Assembly: GCA_024404065.1 (NCBI GenBank)
Contig: JAKSQR010000089.1
Coordinates: 1 to 6,517, forward strand
DNA length: 6,517 bases
DNA from: Clostridia bacterium
GTDB lineage: Bacteria; Bacillota; Clostridia; Oscillospirales; Acutalibacteraceae
Direction: 5' to 3'
Shown here: one piece after another, positions 1-6,196 of the stretch
Layout: each line of letters starts with the position of its first letter
Position numbering within the stretch: the stretch's first letter is position 1
Program-made: the position numbers and the translations under genes
The notes under the pieces: model-generated
Seen by the model: only the letters and a program-made list of their open reading frames with translations
Told to the model about the DNA's origin: nothing
The model's database searches: none

Positions 1-89
1 CTTATAAGTGTCATGGGCAGGCTGCGGATAATGTAGCACATAAGGGCACTTACAAGTATGTACATATAAATTCTGTAATCACTCAGCAT
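1..89 (-). CDS. azlD: AzlD-like branched-chain amino acid exporter subunit, N-terminal fragment
   Basis: An open frame begins at the ATG at 89 and runs off the left edge of the window; 29 complete codons are visible, reading MLSDYRIYMYILVSAL and then MCYIIRSLPMTLI. This is the first transmembrane helix of AzlD-type proteins, whose usual hallmark is a Y-x-I-R-x-L-P-x-T/L-L-I stretch near the N terminus. In this family AzlD is the small (about 100-residue) membrane partner of AzlC, and together they export branched-chain amino acids or analogues such as azaleucine. The start is well supported: an AAGGAGG Shine-Dalgarno sequence lies nine bases upstream, inside the azlC coding region, and the two genes overlap by 11 bases in different frames. 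Order, overlap and identity all agree. The remaining 70 or so residues lie outside the window, so the intactness of the gene cannot be judged. Confidence 0.85.
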   Translation of the reverse strand, partial: MLSDYRIYMYILVSALMCYIIRSLPMTLI

Positions 90-825
90 TTGCTTCACCC
101 TCCTTTTCTGCTGTGTCAGAGGGCTCATCTTCGTCCTTTACAGGGAAGAGGATTGCCGCAACACCTGCAATTATTACTGTAAGAATAATAATTTTAAGTG
201 ATGAGAATTTTGCTTTATCGTAGGGGATAAAATCTGTGCCATAGCTCAGGGCAAAGCTGATTACCACAAGCGCAGCAACAATTTTATCCTTCTTTGCAGG
301 GGGTATGATAATTGCAATAAACATACCAAAAATTGCAACGCTCAGGGCAGATACAATATTAGCGGGCAGTATGTTACCTGCCACTACGCCAAGGGCTGTG
401 CCCACTGCCCATAAGGGACCTGAGGTAAGATAGGTGCCGTAAAAATATGATGGGCAAAGGCTGCCTTTACGCGAGATGTTAAGACCAAAAAGCTCATCCG
501 TAATAAAAGCGGAAAGGGTAAACCTGTGTATGTTTTTCATTTTTGGGTCTATCTTCTGGCTGAGGGCTGTGCTCATAAGCAGATAACGGCTGTTTACAAT
601 TAAAATCATAAGTGCCATTTCTGCGAATGTGCGGTTATATTTCATAACCTCAAGGGCGGCCTTTTCGCCTGCTGAGGCAAGGTTAAACAGGCTGAAGATA
701 AGCGCCTGAAACCAGTTAAGACCTATGCTGCCCGCAGTTATACCGAGGGCAAAGGATACTACAAAATATCCAAGACCTACAGGGATACCGTCTTTAAGAC
801 CCTCCCTGAATGCTTTTTTCTCCAT
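79..825 (-). CDS. azlC: AzlC family branched-chain amino acid exporter, large subunit
   Basis: This 248-residue integral membrane protein matches the AzlC family in length and in its conserved landmarks. It has the N-terminal R-E-G-L-K-D-G-I-P-V-G-L-G-Y stretch (7-20) leading into the first helix, the N-S-R-Y-L-L-M-S segment (78-85) followed by S-Q-K-I-D, the T-D-E-x-F-G motif (109-114), and the Y-x-x-G-x-x-L-x-x-G-P-x-W-x-x-G stretch around 127-142. About six to seven hydrophobic segments follow one another to residue 228. The protein ends in an acidic hydrophilic tail (230-248) that also encodes the azlD ribosome binding site. Family knowledge says AzlC acts with AzlD in the cytoplasmic membrane to export branched-chain amino acids; substrate is not shown by sequence. 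The ATG at 825 is preceded by AAAGGA at nine bases, which overlaps the stop codon of the NUDIX gene 13 bases upstream. This favours translational coupling within one operon. Confidence 0.92.
   Translation of the reverse strand: MEKKAFREGLKDGIPVGLGYFVVSFALGITAGSIGLNWFQALIFSLFNLASAGEKAALEVMKYNRTFAEMALMILIVNSRYLLMSTALSQKIDPKMKNIHRFTLSAFITDELFGLNISRKGSLCPSYFYGTYLTSGPLWAVGTALGVVAGNILPANIVSALSVAIFGMFIAIIIPPAKKDKIVAALVVISFALSYGTDFIPYDKAKFSSLKIIILTVIIAGVAAILFPVKDEDEPSDTAEKEGEANAE
99..105 (-). promoter_or_regulatory. Strong ribosome binding site for azlD inside azlC
   Basis: The minus strand reads AAGGAGG here, a full Shine-Dalgarno match, nine bases before the ATG of azlD at 89. It is embedded in the last codons of azlC (the Lys-Glu-Gly-Glu region of its acidic tail). 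This fixes the azlD start and implies that AzlD translation depends on the azlC mRNA, probably by coupling. Confidence 0.85.
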
Positions 826-838
826 AATATGAAATCCT

Positions 839-1342
839 TTATTTTATTCTCTCTTTAAATATTTTAAGCAGACCCTGTGAGGCGTTGCCGGGCTTAGGTG
901 GAAACAGCTTTTTCTCTGCCTCCTCAACGCTTACCCACTCGGCAGAGTTTACCTCTGAAGAAAGGGTGAAATCCTGCTTTTTTACAAACGCAGAGAAGCC
1001 TATCATAAGCACTCCGCTGCCGTCATACCACCATGTGCCTTCAATCTGAGGCTTTTCTATATCTATGCCAAGCTCCTCTTTAACCTCACGCTTTGCTGCC
1101 TCCTCTGCACTTTCACCGGGGGACATATAGCCGGATGTGAGGGTAGCATAAATGGTGGAAAGGTAATCCTGATGGGATATGGCAACCTCATTGAATTCAT
1201 TGTGCAGTAAAACTATTACGCAGGAATGAAAGCTGTCAAACCAATATTTTTTACACTCTTCGCAGTAGGGTACAAGTCCGTCATCACCTGCCTGCTTCTG
1301 TATAAGCTTTGTGCCACAAATGGGGCAGTAATTATGGTGCAT
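839..1342 (-). CDS. NUDIX hydrolase with N-terminal zinc ribbon (NudC-like)
   Basis: The 167-residue product starts with a four-cysteine zinc ribbon (C6-x2-C9 and C27-x2-C30), as in NADH pyrophosphatase-type proteins. A complete NUDIX box follows at 71-93: G71, E77, then R85-E-V-K-E-E-L-G-I93, with the metal-binding glutamates E86, E89 and E90 all present. NUDIX enzymes hydrolyse nucleoside diphosphates linked to another moiety, using Mg2+ in the cytoplasm. In true NudC enzymes an SQPWPFPxS signature follows the box; here the equivalent place, before L-M-I-G-F (112-116), reads GTWWYDGSGV, so NAD(H) specificity is not supported. It is shorter than full NudC (about 260 residues) because it lacks the N-terminal domain. 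The ATG at 1342 has only a weak GTGA-type ribosome binding site but lies just before the zinc ribbon. The gene sits 21 bases after the DUF2779 gene and 13 before azlC. Substrate unknown. Confidence 0.9.
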   Translation of the reverse strand: MHHNYCPICGTKLIQKQAGDDGLVPYCEECKKYWFDSFHSCVIVLLHNEFNEVAISHQDYLSTIYATLTSGYMSPGESAEEAAKREVKEELGIDIEKPQIEGTWWYDGSGVLMIGFSAFVKKQDFTLSSEVNSAEWVSVEEAEKKLFPPKPGNASQGLLKIFKERIK

Positions 1343-1363
1343 ATTATCACTTCACTTTATAAT

Positions 1364-2851
1364 TTATTCGCAGATTTCCCTGAGCTTTTCCCATACCTTA
1401 ACCATAGCGTAGGTATCAAGGCAGCAGTATTTAAGCAGATTTTTGCGGGATTCCTCCAGCTCATCAGGGCTCATTTTAGCCATCAGAGTAAATGTGGCAG
1501 ATGCCTCTGCACCATTATGTACTCCCTCAAGATTGTGGTAATCAAGGCTTGGGTCATCGGGGCAAAGGGCGGGTAAAACATACTTTATTGAATAGGAGCC
1601 ATCCATTGCCTTGCAGTAATACCACTTTTTCTGGAATGGCACCATTAAATCCACAATATTGCTGTGTATATTCATAAGGTGGTCCCTTAAATCAGGGTAT
1701 AAATTTGCAAGCTCGGCAATTCTGCCCTTTTCAAAGCTCATATTGTAAGCAGTAGTGCAGACATCAAGGGGGATATCCTTGCAAAGCTGCTCTGCAAGGG
1801 CTCTGCGTGGGTCATCACCAGGGTAGGCCAAAAACTCTTTATGGTGTAATTCGCCGCCCTCATGCTCAATATAATGCAACGAATACTGAAATACAATCTG
1901 AGTAAATGGAGTAGTGCCGTCATAAAGGGGAATTGCAGGCTGAAAGGTTTCAAAATCCAGAAAATATAATGGATAAGTAATGCCTTGCAAAAAGTCGCTT
2001 ATAGAGTTTTTATCTATTGCAGGGGGCAGATTATTAAGAATATAATCAAGCTGCATATTCTGATTTTTTGAAAGAATGTCAGCCTCAAGCAAATCCTCAT
2101 AAGTGATAAGCCCGTCATAGTAGCAGCTGAATTTTTTCTTTGCATTTACGCCCCTTACATTGAATATGTTTGGCTTTGGCAAATCTTTTGTGCAGTAGCC
2201 AAAAAATCCGCAGTCATAAGGGTCTGTGCAGTGCATACCAATCTTTTCTACGGGCTCCTCAGTCTGCTCCATATAATCCTGAATTGACTTGATGCGGTGC
2301 TTAATGTCGCACTGCATTTTTTCTATTTTATCAGTTAAATCTTCAATTTCAAAAAACTGATGTATATCAAGCTCCCCATAGCGCACATATTTATTATTTA
2401 CATGCACAAGGCAGCTTTTTGTTACGGTGTAGCCAAGGGATGTGAGTATGTGATACTGAAATGCAATATCGTGGCAGTAAATATCCTTAAGCCCTGTTGA
2501 GCTTTTTACCTCGTAAAGCTCAACCTTATTGCCACCAAGATTACGGAGTATATCCACACTGCAAAACAGGTTTTCATATATAAATGTAGCCTCTGCAATG
2601 TTTAATGTGCCCTTAGCCATCTCGGTTTTTGTATCCTCAGCCATTTTGCCAAGGTCCTCTTTATTAAAGGGAATTTCAGTAAATTCGCCAAAAAGACCCA
2701 TAGCTAAATCGCCAATCTCGTCGCCTGCCTGTAAAATGGAGGTATTCATAACGGAGTCGTCAAATTCCTCAGGCTTATTCTTTTTAAGCCACAGCATTTT
2801 AGGGCATTGTACACCGCTGCAGTATCTGGATTTTGAAAGATTATAGCTCAT
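1364..2851 (-). CDS. DUF2779 protein: Cas4/RecB-like domain fused to DEDD exonuclease-like domain
   Basis: This 495-residue cytoplasmic protein has two nuclease-like halves. The N-terminal half looks like a RecB/Cas4-type PD-(D/E)XK domain: D100, then E114-V-K116, then Q132-Y133, the usual D...ExK...QxxxY order. It is bracketed by C11 or C16 near the start and C208-x5-C214-x5-C220, an arrangement like the four-cysteine Fe-S cluster of Cas4 and AddB. The C-terminal half is the DUF2779 region: L-D299-F-E301-T-F (Exo I-like), Y-N370-x3-E374, D401, the hallmark G418-S-Y-S-I-K-Y-V-L-P-A-L429, and Y475-x3-D479 (Exo III-like, DEDDy type). These residues suggest an RNase H-fold exonuclease, but activity is inferred. 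DUF2779 proteins have no settled role that I know of. The ATG at 2851 has AGAGGA six bases upstream, formed by the last codons of the MFS gene, with a two-base gap, so coupling is likely. No cas genes or repeats are nearby. Confidence 0.85.
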   Translation of the reverse strand: MSYNLSKSRYCSGVQCPKMLWLKKNKPEEFDDSVMNTSILQAGDEIGDLAMGLFGEFTEIPFNKEDLGKMAEDTKTEMAKGTLNIAEATFIYENLFCSVDILRNLGGNKVELYEVKSSTGLKDIYCHDIAFQYHILTSLGYTVTKSCLVHVNNKYVRYGELDIHQFFEIEDLTDKIEKMQCDIKHRIKSIQDYMEQTEEPVEKIGMHCTDPYDCGFFGYCTKDLPKPNIFNVRGVNAKKKFSCYYDGLITYEDLLEADILSKNQNMQLDYILNNLPPAIDKNSISDFLQGITYPLYFLDFETFQPAIPLYDGTTPFTQIVFQYSLHYIEHEGGELHHKEFLAYPGDDPRRALAEQLCKDIPLDVCTTAYNMSFEKGRIAELANLYPDLRDHLMNIHSNIVDLMVPFQKKWYYCKAMDGSYSIKYVLPALCPDDPSLDYHNLEGVHNGAEASATFTLMAKMSPDELEESRKNLLKYCCLDTYAMVKVWEKLREICE

Positions 2852-2853
2852 AT

Positions 2854-4059
2854 TTAATCCTCTGTTTTGCTTTGCTTACTTGTTTTAATAGTTGCGGCGT
2901 ATGCGCTGTTGCAAAGGCCTAATATTGCGGATATTACAAAGAGGTATTCTATGCCAAGCTTATTCCAGATAAGTCCGCCGAAAAGGGCTATAAAAATAGT
3001 GATAAGGTGGTTTACGGAAATACCTGTTGAGATAGTAGCCTTAACCTCCTCAGGGGAGTCTGAAATATCCTGCACATAAACGTTGCTTGCCATAGATGCA
3101 AGTGAAATTACCGCATCAAGCACATAGTTTATACAGCAAACGATAAATGCCACCTTCTCGGGGAAAATGTGATGGGCAAAGCCATAGAAAAAGCACACAA
3201 TCACAAGTATAAGTGTGTCGGAAATCATTACAATCTTATAGCCTAATTTATCTATAATTTTGCCTACCATAGGTGCAAGGAAGAAGCAGGCAATGGCACT
3301 TACTGCAAAAAGCAGACTTATTACAGATGCGCTTGCACCATAGTGGAGTATAAGCACATAAGGGCCAAAGGTTAAGAATACCTGCTTGCGGGCGCCATAA
3401 AACACCTCAAGCATATAGTATTTTTTATATTTTTTGCGGAAGTAGAATCGGCTTTTGTTTTTATCCTGCTCACTTTCGCCTTTTATTTTGAATGAGAAAA
3501 TTGCACCAACAGCCATAATGCCTGCTGCCACTAAGAAGAATGGCTTATAGGGCTTGGTAGTAAAGAGCCAGCTGAAGGCAATAATTATTACACCATAGCC
3601 TGCAAGTGTGCCTATCTGATAGAGGGCATTCTGATAGCCTAAAGCCTGACCGCCCTGATTTTCCTTTGCATACTCAAGGGTAAGGGTGTTTTTCATACCA
3701 AGCTGAATATGCTCACCTAATGAGTAAACAAAAACGGAGAGGGTAACAAGCACCATAGTAGGCCTTACTACTGACAGCATACCCATACCTATAAGCATAA
3801 TTACAGCGCCAAGCTTATATAATTTCTGAGCTGAAAAGGTAAATAAAATTGCCAGTATAAATATAAGCATAAGGCCGGGAATTTCTCTGAAAAATTCCGC
3901 AAGACCACGCTGAAATTCGCCCATCTGAACGATTTCAGCCATATAGTTATCTATAATGCCCTTGTATATACCAAAGCCGAGGCCTGTTACAAGCAGCGAC
4001 CACAGGAATACCTTAAAGGACGTATTCTCTTTGAAAATAGCAGTAGTTTTATTCTTCAT
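2854..4059 (-). CDS. Major facilitator superfamily (MFS) transporter
   Basis: The 401-residue product has the length and pattern of a 12-helix MFS secondary transporter. There are two bundles of hydrophobic segments (about 17-190 and 215-390), separated by a strongly basic cytoplasmic loop (about 191-214, rich in Lys and Arg). A motif A-like loop, G266-K-I-I-D270-K-L-G273-Y-K275, lies between helices 8 and 9, where MFS proteins carry the second copy of G-x-x-x-D-R-x-G-R. The first-half counterpart around 75-84 (S-A-Q-K-L-Y-K-L-G) is degenerate. Substrate and direction cannot be read from the sequence; an efflux or metabolite carrier is equally possible. The ATG at 4059 has GAGG five bases upstream. 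It follows the acetyltransferase gene by 46 bases with no convincing terminator or promoter between them, and it ends two bases before the DUF2779 start. The C-terminal tail is short and hydrophilic. Confidence 0.88.
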   Translation of the reverse strand: MKNKTTAIFKENTSFKVFLWSLLVTGLGFGIYKGIIDNYMAEIVQMGEFQRGLAEFFREIPGLMLIFILAILFTFSAQKLYKLGAVIMLIGMGMLSVVRPTMVLVTLSVFVYSLGEHIQLGMKNTLTLEYAKENQGGQALGYQNALYQIGTLAGYGVIIIAFSWLFTTKPYKPFFLVAAGIMAVGAIFSFKIKGESEQDKNKSRFYFRKKYKKYYMLEVFYGARKQVFLTFGPYVLILHYGASASVISLLFAVSAIACFFLAPMVGKIIDKLGYKIVMISDTLILVIVCFFYGFAHHIFPEKVAFIVCCINYVLDAVISLASMASNVYVQDISDSPEEVKATISTGISVNHLITIFIALFGGLIWNKLGIEYLFVISAILGLCNSAYAATIKTSKQSKTED

Positions 4060-4105
4060 TATTTCCTCACATTACGGCATACAGCCAATATAATCAGTAA
4101 AAATA

Positions 4106-4588
4106 TTATAACCCAGAAAGCCTCATCTGATACCACACAGCACCGCCATGCTCTGAGTCTGATAATCCCTCATTTACAAAGCCAAGCTTTTCATAAAAGC
4201 CTATGTTATGCTTTTTGCAGGTAAGCACCATGCCTTTGTGCCTGCCTTTTGATTCGTTTATAGCTGCCTCCATTACCATTTTGCCATAGCCCTTTCTCTC
4301 GAAGTCCGGGTGAGTTGCAACGGACAAAAGCATAAGCCAATCACCCTGAGGGTTATGAAGGGATGTATCCGCATACATATCGTCGCTTAGCTCCCTTTCA
4401 TCTGTGGCAAGGGCAATTACAAAGGATATGAGCTTATCGCCCTCATAAAGCAGCCATATAAAATCAGGGTAGGTTTTTACTCTCTCCACCATACGCTCAT
4501 AGCTTGCAGCATCTGATGGCGGGAAAGCAACCCTTTCAAGCTCTGCAATGTTATTTATGTCTTTTTCTTCGGCGTGTTTAATAGTCAT
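4106..4588 (-). CDS. GNAT family N-acetyltransferase
   Basis: A 160-residue GNAT acetyltransferase, which transfers the acetyl group of acetyl-CoA to an amine. It begins MTIKHAEEKDINNIAELE, the usual first strand and helix of the fold, followed by A-F-P-P-S-D-A-A-S (21-29), a stretch resembling the arylalkylamine N-acetyltransferase-like branch. Motif A is L-S-V-A-T-H-P-D-F-E-R-K-G-Y-G-K (88-103), with E97-R-K-G100-Y-G102 as the pyrophosphate-binding loop (Glu where Gln/Arg is the textbook residue). The C-terminal F131-Y132-E-K-L-G-F137 supplies the usual tyrosine. The end, H-G-G-A-V-W-Y-x-M-R-L (147-157), is shared with clostridial relatives. I chose the ATG at 4588. A longer frame reaches a TTG at 4645 or an ATG at 4618, but that 5' part lies in or directly against a terminator hairpin and encodes residues foreign to the fold. 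The ribosome binding site is weak (ACGAG). Substrate unknown; first gene of the downstream series. Confidence 0.88.
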   Translation of the reverse strand: MTIKHAEEKDINNIAELERVAFPPSDAASYERMVERVKTYPDFIWLLYEGDKLISFVIALATDERELSDDMYADTSLHNPQGDWLMLLSVATHPDFERKGYGKMVMEAAINESKGRHKGMVLTCKKHNIGFYEKLGFVNEGLSDSEHGGAVWYQMRLSGL

Positions 4589-4607
4589 ATTTTTACTCGT
4601 TTTGCAG

Positions 4608-4638
4608 TTTATATACATTAAAACCACCGCAAACACAA
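4608..4638 (-). promoter_or_regulatory. Possible promoter for the GNAT-to-azlD gene series
   Basis: Just after the terminator of the lipoprotein gene the minus strand has TATATAAA (4615-4608), a plausible -10 region. TTGTGT (4638-4633) lies 17 bases upstream of TATATA as a poor -35 (three of six). It would start transcription near 4603, giving a leader of about 15 bases before the ATG at 4588 and excluding the ATG at 4618. The -35 overlaps the terminator stem. The series may instead depend on read-through from the lipoprotein promoter. Confidence 0.3.
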
Positions 4639-4668
4639 TAGCCAATGTATCTGCGGTGTAAAGTTTTA
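4619..4668 (-). terminator. Long hairpin terminator after the lipoprotein gene
   Basis: On the minus strand, immediately after the lipoprotein stop codon, CACCGCAGATACA (4658-4646) pairs with TGTGTTTGCGGTG (4637-4625). This gives 13 consecutive pairs, two of them G-U, around an eight-base loop. It is followed by GTTTTA. An outer arm, TAAAAC (4668-4663), can pair with GTTTTA (4624-4619) across a four-base bulge. The U-tract is short (four), so termination may be partial. The near-symmetrical arms allow a weaker terminator on the other strand, but no plus-strand gene needs one. Confidence 0.72.
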
Positions 4669-6063
4669 TTCTGTTACTTCAGCCTGTGCAGGGGTGTACT
4701 CAAATGAGTAGAAGGTCCAGAATTTTCTGTTACCTGCCTGCCTGTAAGCTACCTTTGCATCTGCAGTGCCAAGCACCTGAGTAGTGCCGTCAGCAGCTGT
4801 TGTGGTGTAAGTAGCAGTAATATTATATGTTTTGTCAGTATTTTCGTTATCTATTTTAATATCAACGCCCTGGTCTGCAAAGTCCTTGTTATCAGGGTCT
4901 GCAATGTAGTAGTTATCCTCTTCCTCATACATCCAGGTGCGCTCTTCCTCGCTCATACCCTCGTTACCTTCCTCAGGTAAAACCTGGTCAGCAATATCTG
5001 ATGCGTAGATAAAGAATGTATTAAAGAATGCCCACTCAATAAACTTAGCAGGGTATTTGCCAAATTTTGAGCCGTTTTCCTTCATAGCGTCTGCGTTGCT
5101 CTGATAAGCACTCTTATCTGCTGCAATATTGTAAAGCAGTAAGTACATACCATTTGCGCCTGTGTGCTCTAAATATTTACCTGCACTTGTGTTGTCGCCT
5201 ATGGAGTAAGCCTCTTCACCTTTGAGAAGGAGGAGATATAAGTTAAGGTAATTCCAATCCTCCTGAGAGGGCTTTATATTTTTAGCTGATTTTTCGGGTA
5301 TATCTGTAAATTTACTGTCTGCAGCAACTGAAGTTACCTGAGCGTTTGAATCAAAAGTGCATCTGATGGTAGCTGCAAGGTAATCAAGCACGCCTTCCTT
5401 CTGGCTTACACCATAGTAGGGAGTTTCGCTGTTGAAGTTATACTGATTTTTAAGCTCCTTAAAGAGACCTTCTCTGTAAAACTTAATGGTATTTTCAACT
5501 GCGTCGTAGTCTGTTTCACCCTCAACCTCTGTTTCGTAGGGGGCTTTAAGACCAAGTGACTCAGCTGTTACAACATCCTGAAGGGCAAAGCCATTTTCGT
5601 CAACTCTGTAAACAGTAGCGGCATTGTAGCTGCATGTGCCTGCAGACTGACCTTCTTCGTGTACAACTATATAGCCATCACAGTAGTAGAAATTAACTGC
5701 GATTGATGAGCCTGATGAGCTGTAATCCTTGTAATCGCCATGCTCAAAGTAAACTATTTCGCCATTTATTTCAGTAAATAAAACTGAAGGGTAGGTGACA
5801 CCGTCGTAAAGGTTATAGCCAACCTCAGGTATGCCGTTGCCGTCAGCATCTGATACATAAGCATTTACAACCTGATGACCTGCGCCAAGCTCTGCCTGTA
5901 TTACATCAGCAAAAAGCTGAGGGTCATATTTTAACTTTTCAGGGGTTACTGTATTTGTGGTGGTTTCAAGTGAGGGGTCGCCTACTGATTTTACCACTTT
6001 GCCACAGGAGGCAAGTGAGAATAAAAGTATTAAGCACAATGTAACCGCAGTCAGCTTTTTCAT
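4666..6063 (-). CDS. Putative secreted lipoprotein of unknown function
   Basis: I do not recognise the family. From the ATG at 6063 the product has 465 residues. It starts with a lipoprotein signal peptide: MKK, a hydrophobic core, and the lipobox L-A-S-C with C20 as the lipidated residue. A Thr-rich linker (about 34-40) follows, so the mature protein should sit on the outer face of the membrane. An EF-hand-like loop D72-A-D-G-N-G-I-P-E80 suggests calcium binding. The middle (about 265-350) looks helical and contains several Tyr and Trp; 363-405 is highly acidic; the end (about 400-460) has alternating Thr/Tyr strands and finishes with an aromatic K-F-W-T-F-Y-S-F-E-Y stretch, suggestive of a beta domain. 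A longer version from an ATG at 6081 lacks a ribosome binding site and would place six extra residues before the signal peptide, so I reject it. The gene has its own promoter and terminator. Confidence 0.85.
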   Translation of the reverse strand: MKKLTAVTLCLILLFSLASCGKVVKSVGDPSLETTTNTVTPEKLKYDPQLFADVIQAELGAGHQVVNAYVSDADGNGIPEVGYNLYDGVTYPSVLFTEINGEIVYFEHGDYKDYSSSGSSIAVNFYYCDGYIVVHEEGQSAGTCSYNAATVYRVDENGFALQDVVTAESLGLKAPYETEVEGETDYDAVENTIKFYREGLFKELKNQYNFNSETPYYGVSQKEGVLDYLAATIRCTFDSNAQVTSVAADSKFTDIPEKSAKNIKPSQEDWNYLNLYLLLLKGEEAYSIGDNTSAGKYLEHTGANGMYLLLYNIAADKSAYQSNADAMKENGSKFGKYPAKFIEWAFFNTFFIYASDIADQVLPEEGNEGMSEEERTWMYEEEDNYYIADPDNKDFADQGVDIKIDNENTDKTYNITATYTTTAADGTTQVLGTADAKVAYRQAGNRKFWTFYSFEYTPAQAEVTE

Positions 6064-6071
6064 ATTTTCAG

Positions 6072-6078
6072 TTCCTTT
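6072..6078 (-). promoter_or_regulatory. Ribosome binding site deciding the lipoprotein start
   Basis: The minus strand reads AAAGGAA here, eight bases before the ATG at 6063. The alternative in-frame ATG at 6081 lies just upstream of this site and has no Shine-Dalgarno sequence of its own, so translation should begin at 6063, giving a standard MKK signal peptide. Confidence 0.75.
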
Positions 6079-6112
6079 CATTCAGAACGCAAAATTTGCA
6101 CATATCAAATAC

Positions 6113-6158
6113 ATTTTACATTAAAAAGCGGTTAATGTCCACATTTATTTTAATAAAT
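6113..6158 (-). promoter_or_regulatory. Promoter of the lipoprotein gene with A/T-rich upstream dyad
   Basis: The minus strand carries TGGACA (6141-6136, five of six to TTGACA), a 17-base spacer, and TAAAAT (6118-6113, five of six to TATAAT). This is a good housekeeping sigma factor promoter that would start near 6106 and give a leader of about 43 bases. Just upstream of the -35 is a perfect A/T palindrome, ATTTATT and AATAAAT separated by two bases (6143-6158), in the place where UP elements lie. A small dyad GCAAA-T-TTTGC (6089-6099) sits just downstream of the predicted start and might be an operator, but it is too short to be sure. Confidence 0.65.
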
Positions 6159-6192
6159 AATAAACAGCCATGCAAAAAGCACAGCTGTTATT
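6159..6192 (-). terminator. Hairpin terminator after the flavin reductase gene
   Basis: On the minus strand AACAGCTGTGC (6189-6179) pairs with GCATGGCTGTT (6173-6163) around a five-T loop. This makes an 11-pair stem with two tandem G-U pairs in the middle. A T-rich tail TATTATTTATT follows, and the stem can be extended past a one-base bulge. It begins about eight bases after the flavin reductase stop codon. On the plus strand the two wobble pairs become mismatches, so it works better for the minus-strand transcript. Confidence 0.72.
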
Positions 6193-6196
6193 GAGC

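Noticed and set aside
1226..1576. Plus-strand open frame of 116 codons
   Set aside because: It is antisense to the zinc-ribbon end of the NUDIX gene and the end of the DUF2779 gene, both strongly supported. Its translation shows no recognisable domain.
1492..1677. Plus-strand open frame of 61 codons
   Set aside because: It lies entirely antisense within the DUF2779 gene, with no family resemblance.
1738..1953. Minus-strand open frame of 71 codons
   Set aside because: It is an out-of-frame shadow inside the DUF2779 gene, covering its conserved exonuclease-like region.
2529..2846. Plus-strand open frame of 105 codons
   Set aside because: It is antisense to the N-terminal nuclease-like domain of the DUF2779 protein; nothing recognisable in it.
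1364..2851. CRISPR-Cas locus suggested by the Cas4-like domain
   Set aside because: There are no regularly spaced direct repeats and no cas1, cas2 or effector gene in the window. The C-terminal DUF2779 half is not part of Cas4.
2867..3079. Plus-strand open frame of 70 codons
   Set aside because: It is antisense to the 3' end of the MFS transporter gene; apparent hydrophobic residues come from the complementary membrane codons.
4072..4080. Three-codon frame (ATG-CCG-TAA) before the MFS gene as a leader peptide
   Set aside because: It is too short to regulate by attenuation, lacks a ribosome binding site of its own, and has no accompanying alternative hairpins.
4060..4105. Terminator or promoter between the acetyltransferase and MFS genes
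   Set aside because: Only a three-pair GGC/GCC hairpin is visible, without a U-tract, and no -35/-10 pair with acceptable spacing was found.
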